Positions 8,119-8,228 of a stretch of 8,228 nt of DNA are shown in pieces; the first letter of the stretch is position 1, and every line of letters begins with the position of its first letter. Where the stretch lies: assembly GCA_036508635.1 (NCBI GenBank), contig DATCGY010000024.1:1-8228 (forward strand). The letters are read 5' to 3'. Below the pieces are notes generated by a model. It worked only from the letters and a program-made list of their open reading frames with translations, ran no database searches and was not told the DNA's origin. The position numbers and the translations under genes were made by a program. Origin of the DNA: FEN-727 sp036508635. Lineage in GTDB: Bacteria > Actinomycetota > Geothermincolia > Fen-727 > Anoxymicrobiaceae.

Positions 8119-8228
8119 ATGACGGAACAGGTAGAGGCCTTCAAGGCGCTGGCCGATGACACCCGGCTGCGGATCCTCAACCTTCTTCTCAGTGCAGGTT
8201 CCGAACTCTGCTGCTGCGAGCTAACTGA
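8119..8228 (+). CDS. ArsR/SmtB-family metalloregulator, 3'-truncated by the window edge
   Basis: Only the first 36 residues are present. They read FKALADDTRLRILNLL (8-23), the signature first helices of the ArsR winged-helix repressors, then ELCCCELT (29-36) at the alpha-3 metal-site position. These proteins repress their own operon and release DNA on binding arsenite, antimonite or soft metals. The canonical site is ELCVCDLC; here Cys31 and Cys33 match its first two cysteines, Cys32 is an extra one, and Thr36 stands where arsenic-type ArsR has its third cysteine. The ligand therefore cannot be named. ATG 8119 has GGGAGG 7 nt upstream. The genes it controls lie beyond the right edge. Confidence 0.88.
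   Translation, partial: MTEQVEAFKALADDTRLRILNLLLSAGSELCCCELT

Overview
The window is a GC-rich, gene-dense bacterial chromosome segment with every recognised gene on the + strand. It joins the distal half of a de novo pyrimidine operon to the conserved gmk-rpoZ-coaBC housekeeping block. Three things suggest a deep-branching, possibly anaerobic member of the Actinobacteriota. Pyr genes running directly into gmk-rpoZ-coaBC is an arrangement known from Actinobacteria. The omega subunit has the actinobacterial-style pattern, with RARQI followed by an LGEG stretch and then KPLTVALEEI. AGG (Arg) and ATA (Ile) codons are frequent despite the high GC. The dihydroorotate dehydrogenase is the NAD-linked two-subunit type (PyrK plus class 1B PyrD). 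The lineage is an inference; a clostridial-type Firmicute is the main alternative.

Layout: carB enters from the left edge and lacks its 5' part (2-2044). It overlaps pyrK (2037-2834) by 8 bp. Then come pyrD (2896-3816, TTG start), pyrF (3883-4605) and pyrE (4635-5213). A 108-nt gap carries a good sigma70-type promoter (TTGTAT-N17-TATAAT, 5218-5246) in front of gmk (5322-5876), rpoZ (5887-6156) and coaBC (6161-7363), which are packed 4-10 nt apart. Beyond coaBC lie a 125-residue protein of unknown function with an OB-fold-like look (7469-7846), a tRNA-Leu(GAG) with encoded CCA (7874-7961), and a 157-nt gap. That gap ends in a promoter and dyad ahead of an ArsR-family metalloregulator, which runs off the right edge (8119 onward).

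How the genes work together: CarB makes carbamoyl phosphate. PyrD/PyrK oxidise dihydroorotate to orotate and pass electrons to NAD+. PyrE adds ribose-5-phosphate from PRPP, and PyrF decarboxylates OMP to UMP. Gmk makes GDP from GMP, omega supports RNA polymerase assembly, and CoaBC converts 4'-phosphopantothenate to 4'-phosphopantetheine. The segment is therefore mostly nucleotide and cofactor housekeeping.

I found no mobile element, CRISPR array, rRNA or convincing intrinsic terminator, and no clearly new multi-gene system. The points most worth a second look are the uncharacterised OB-like protein, the ArsR regulator with three consecutive cysteines and its dyad-bearing promoter, the alternative-pairing element before pyrD, and the absence of mihF before gmk.
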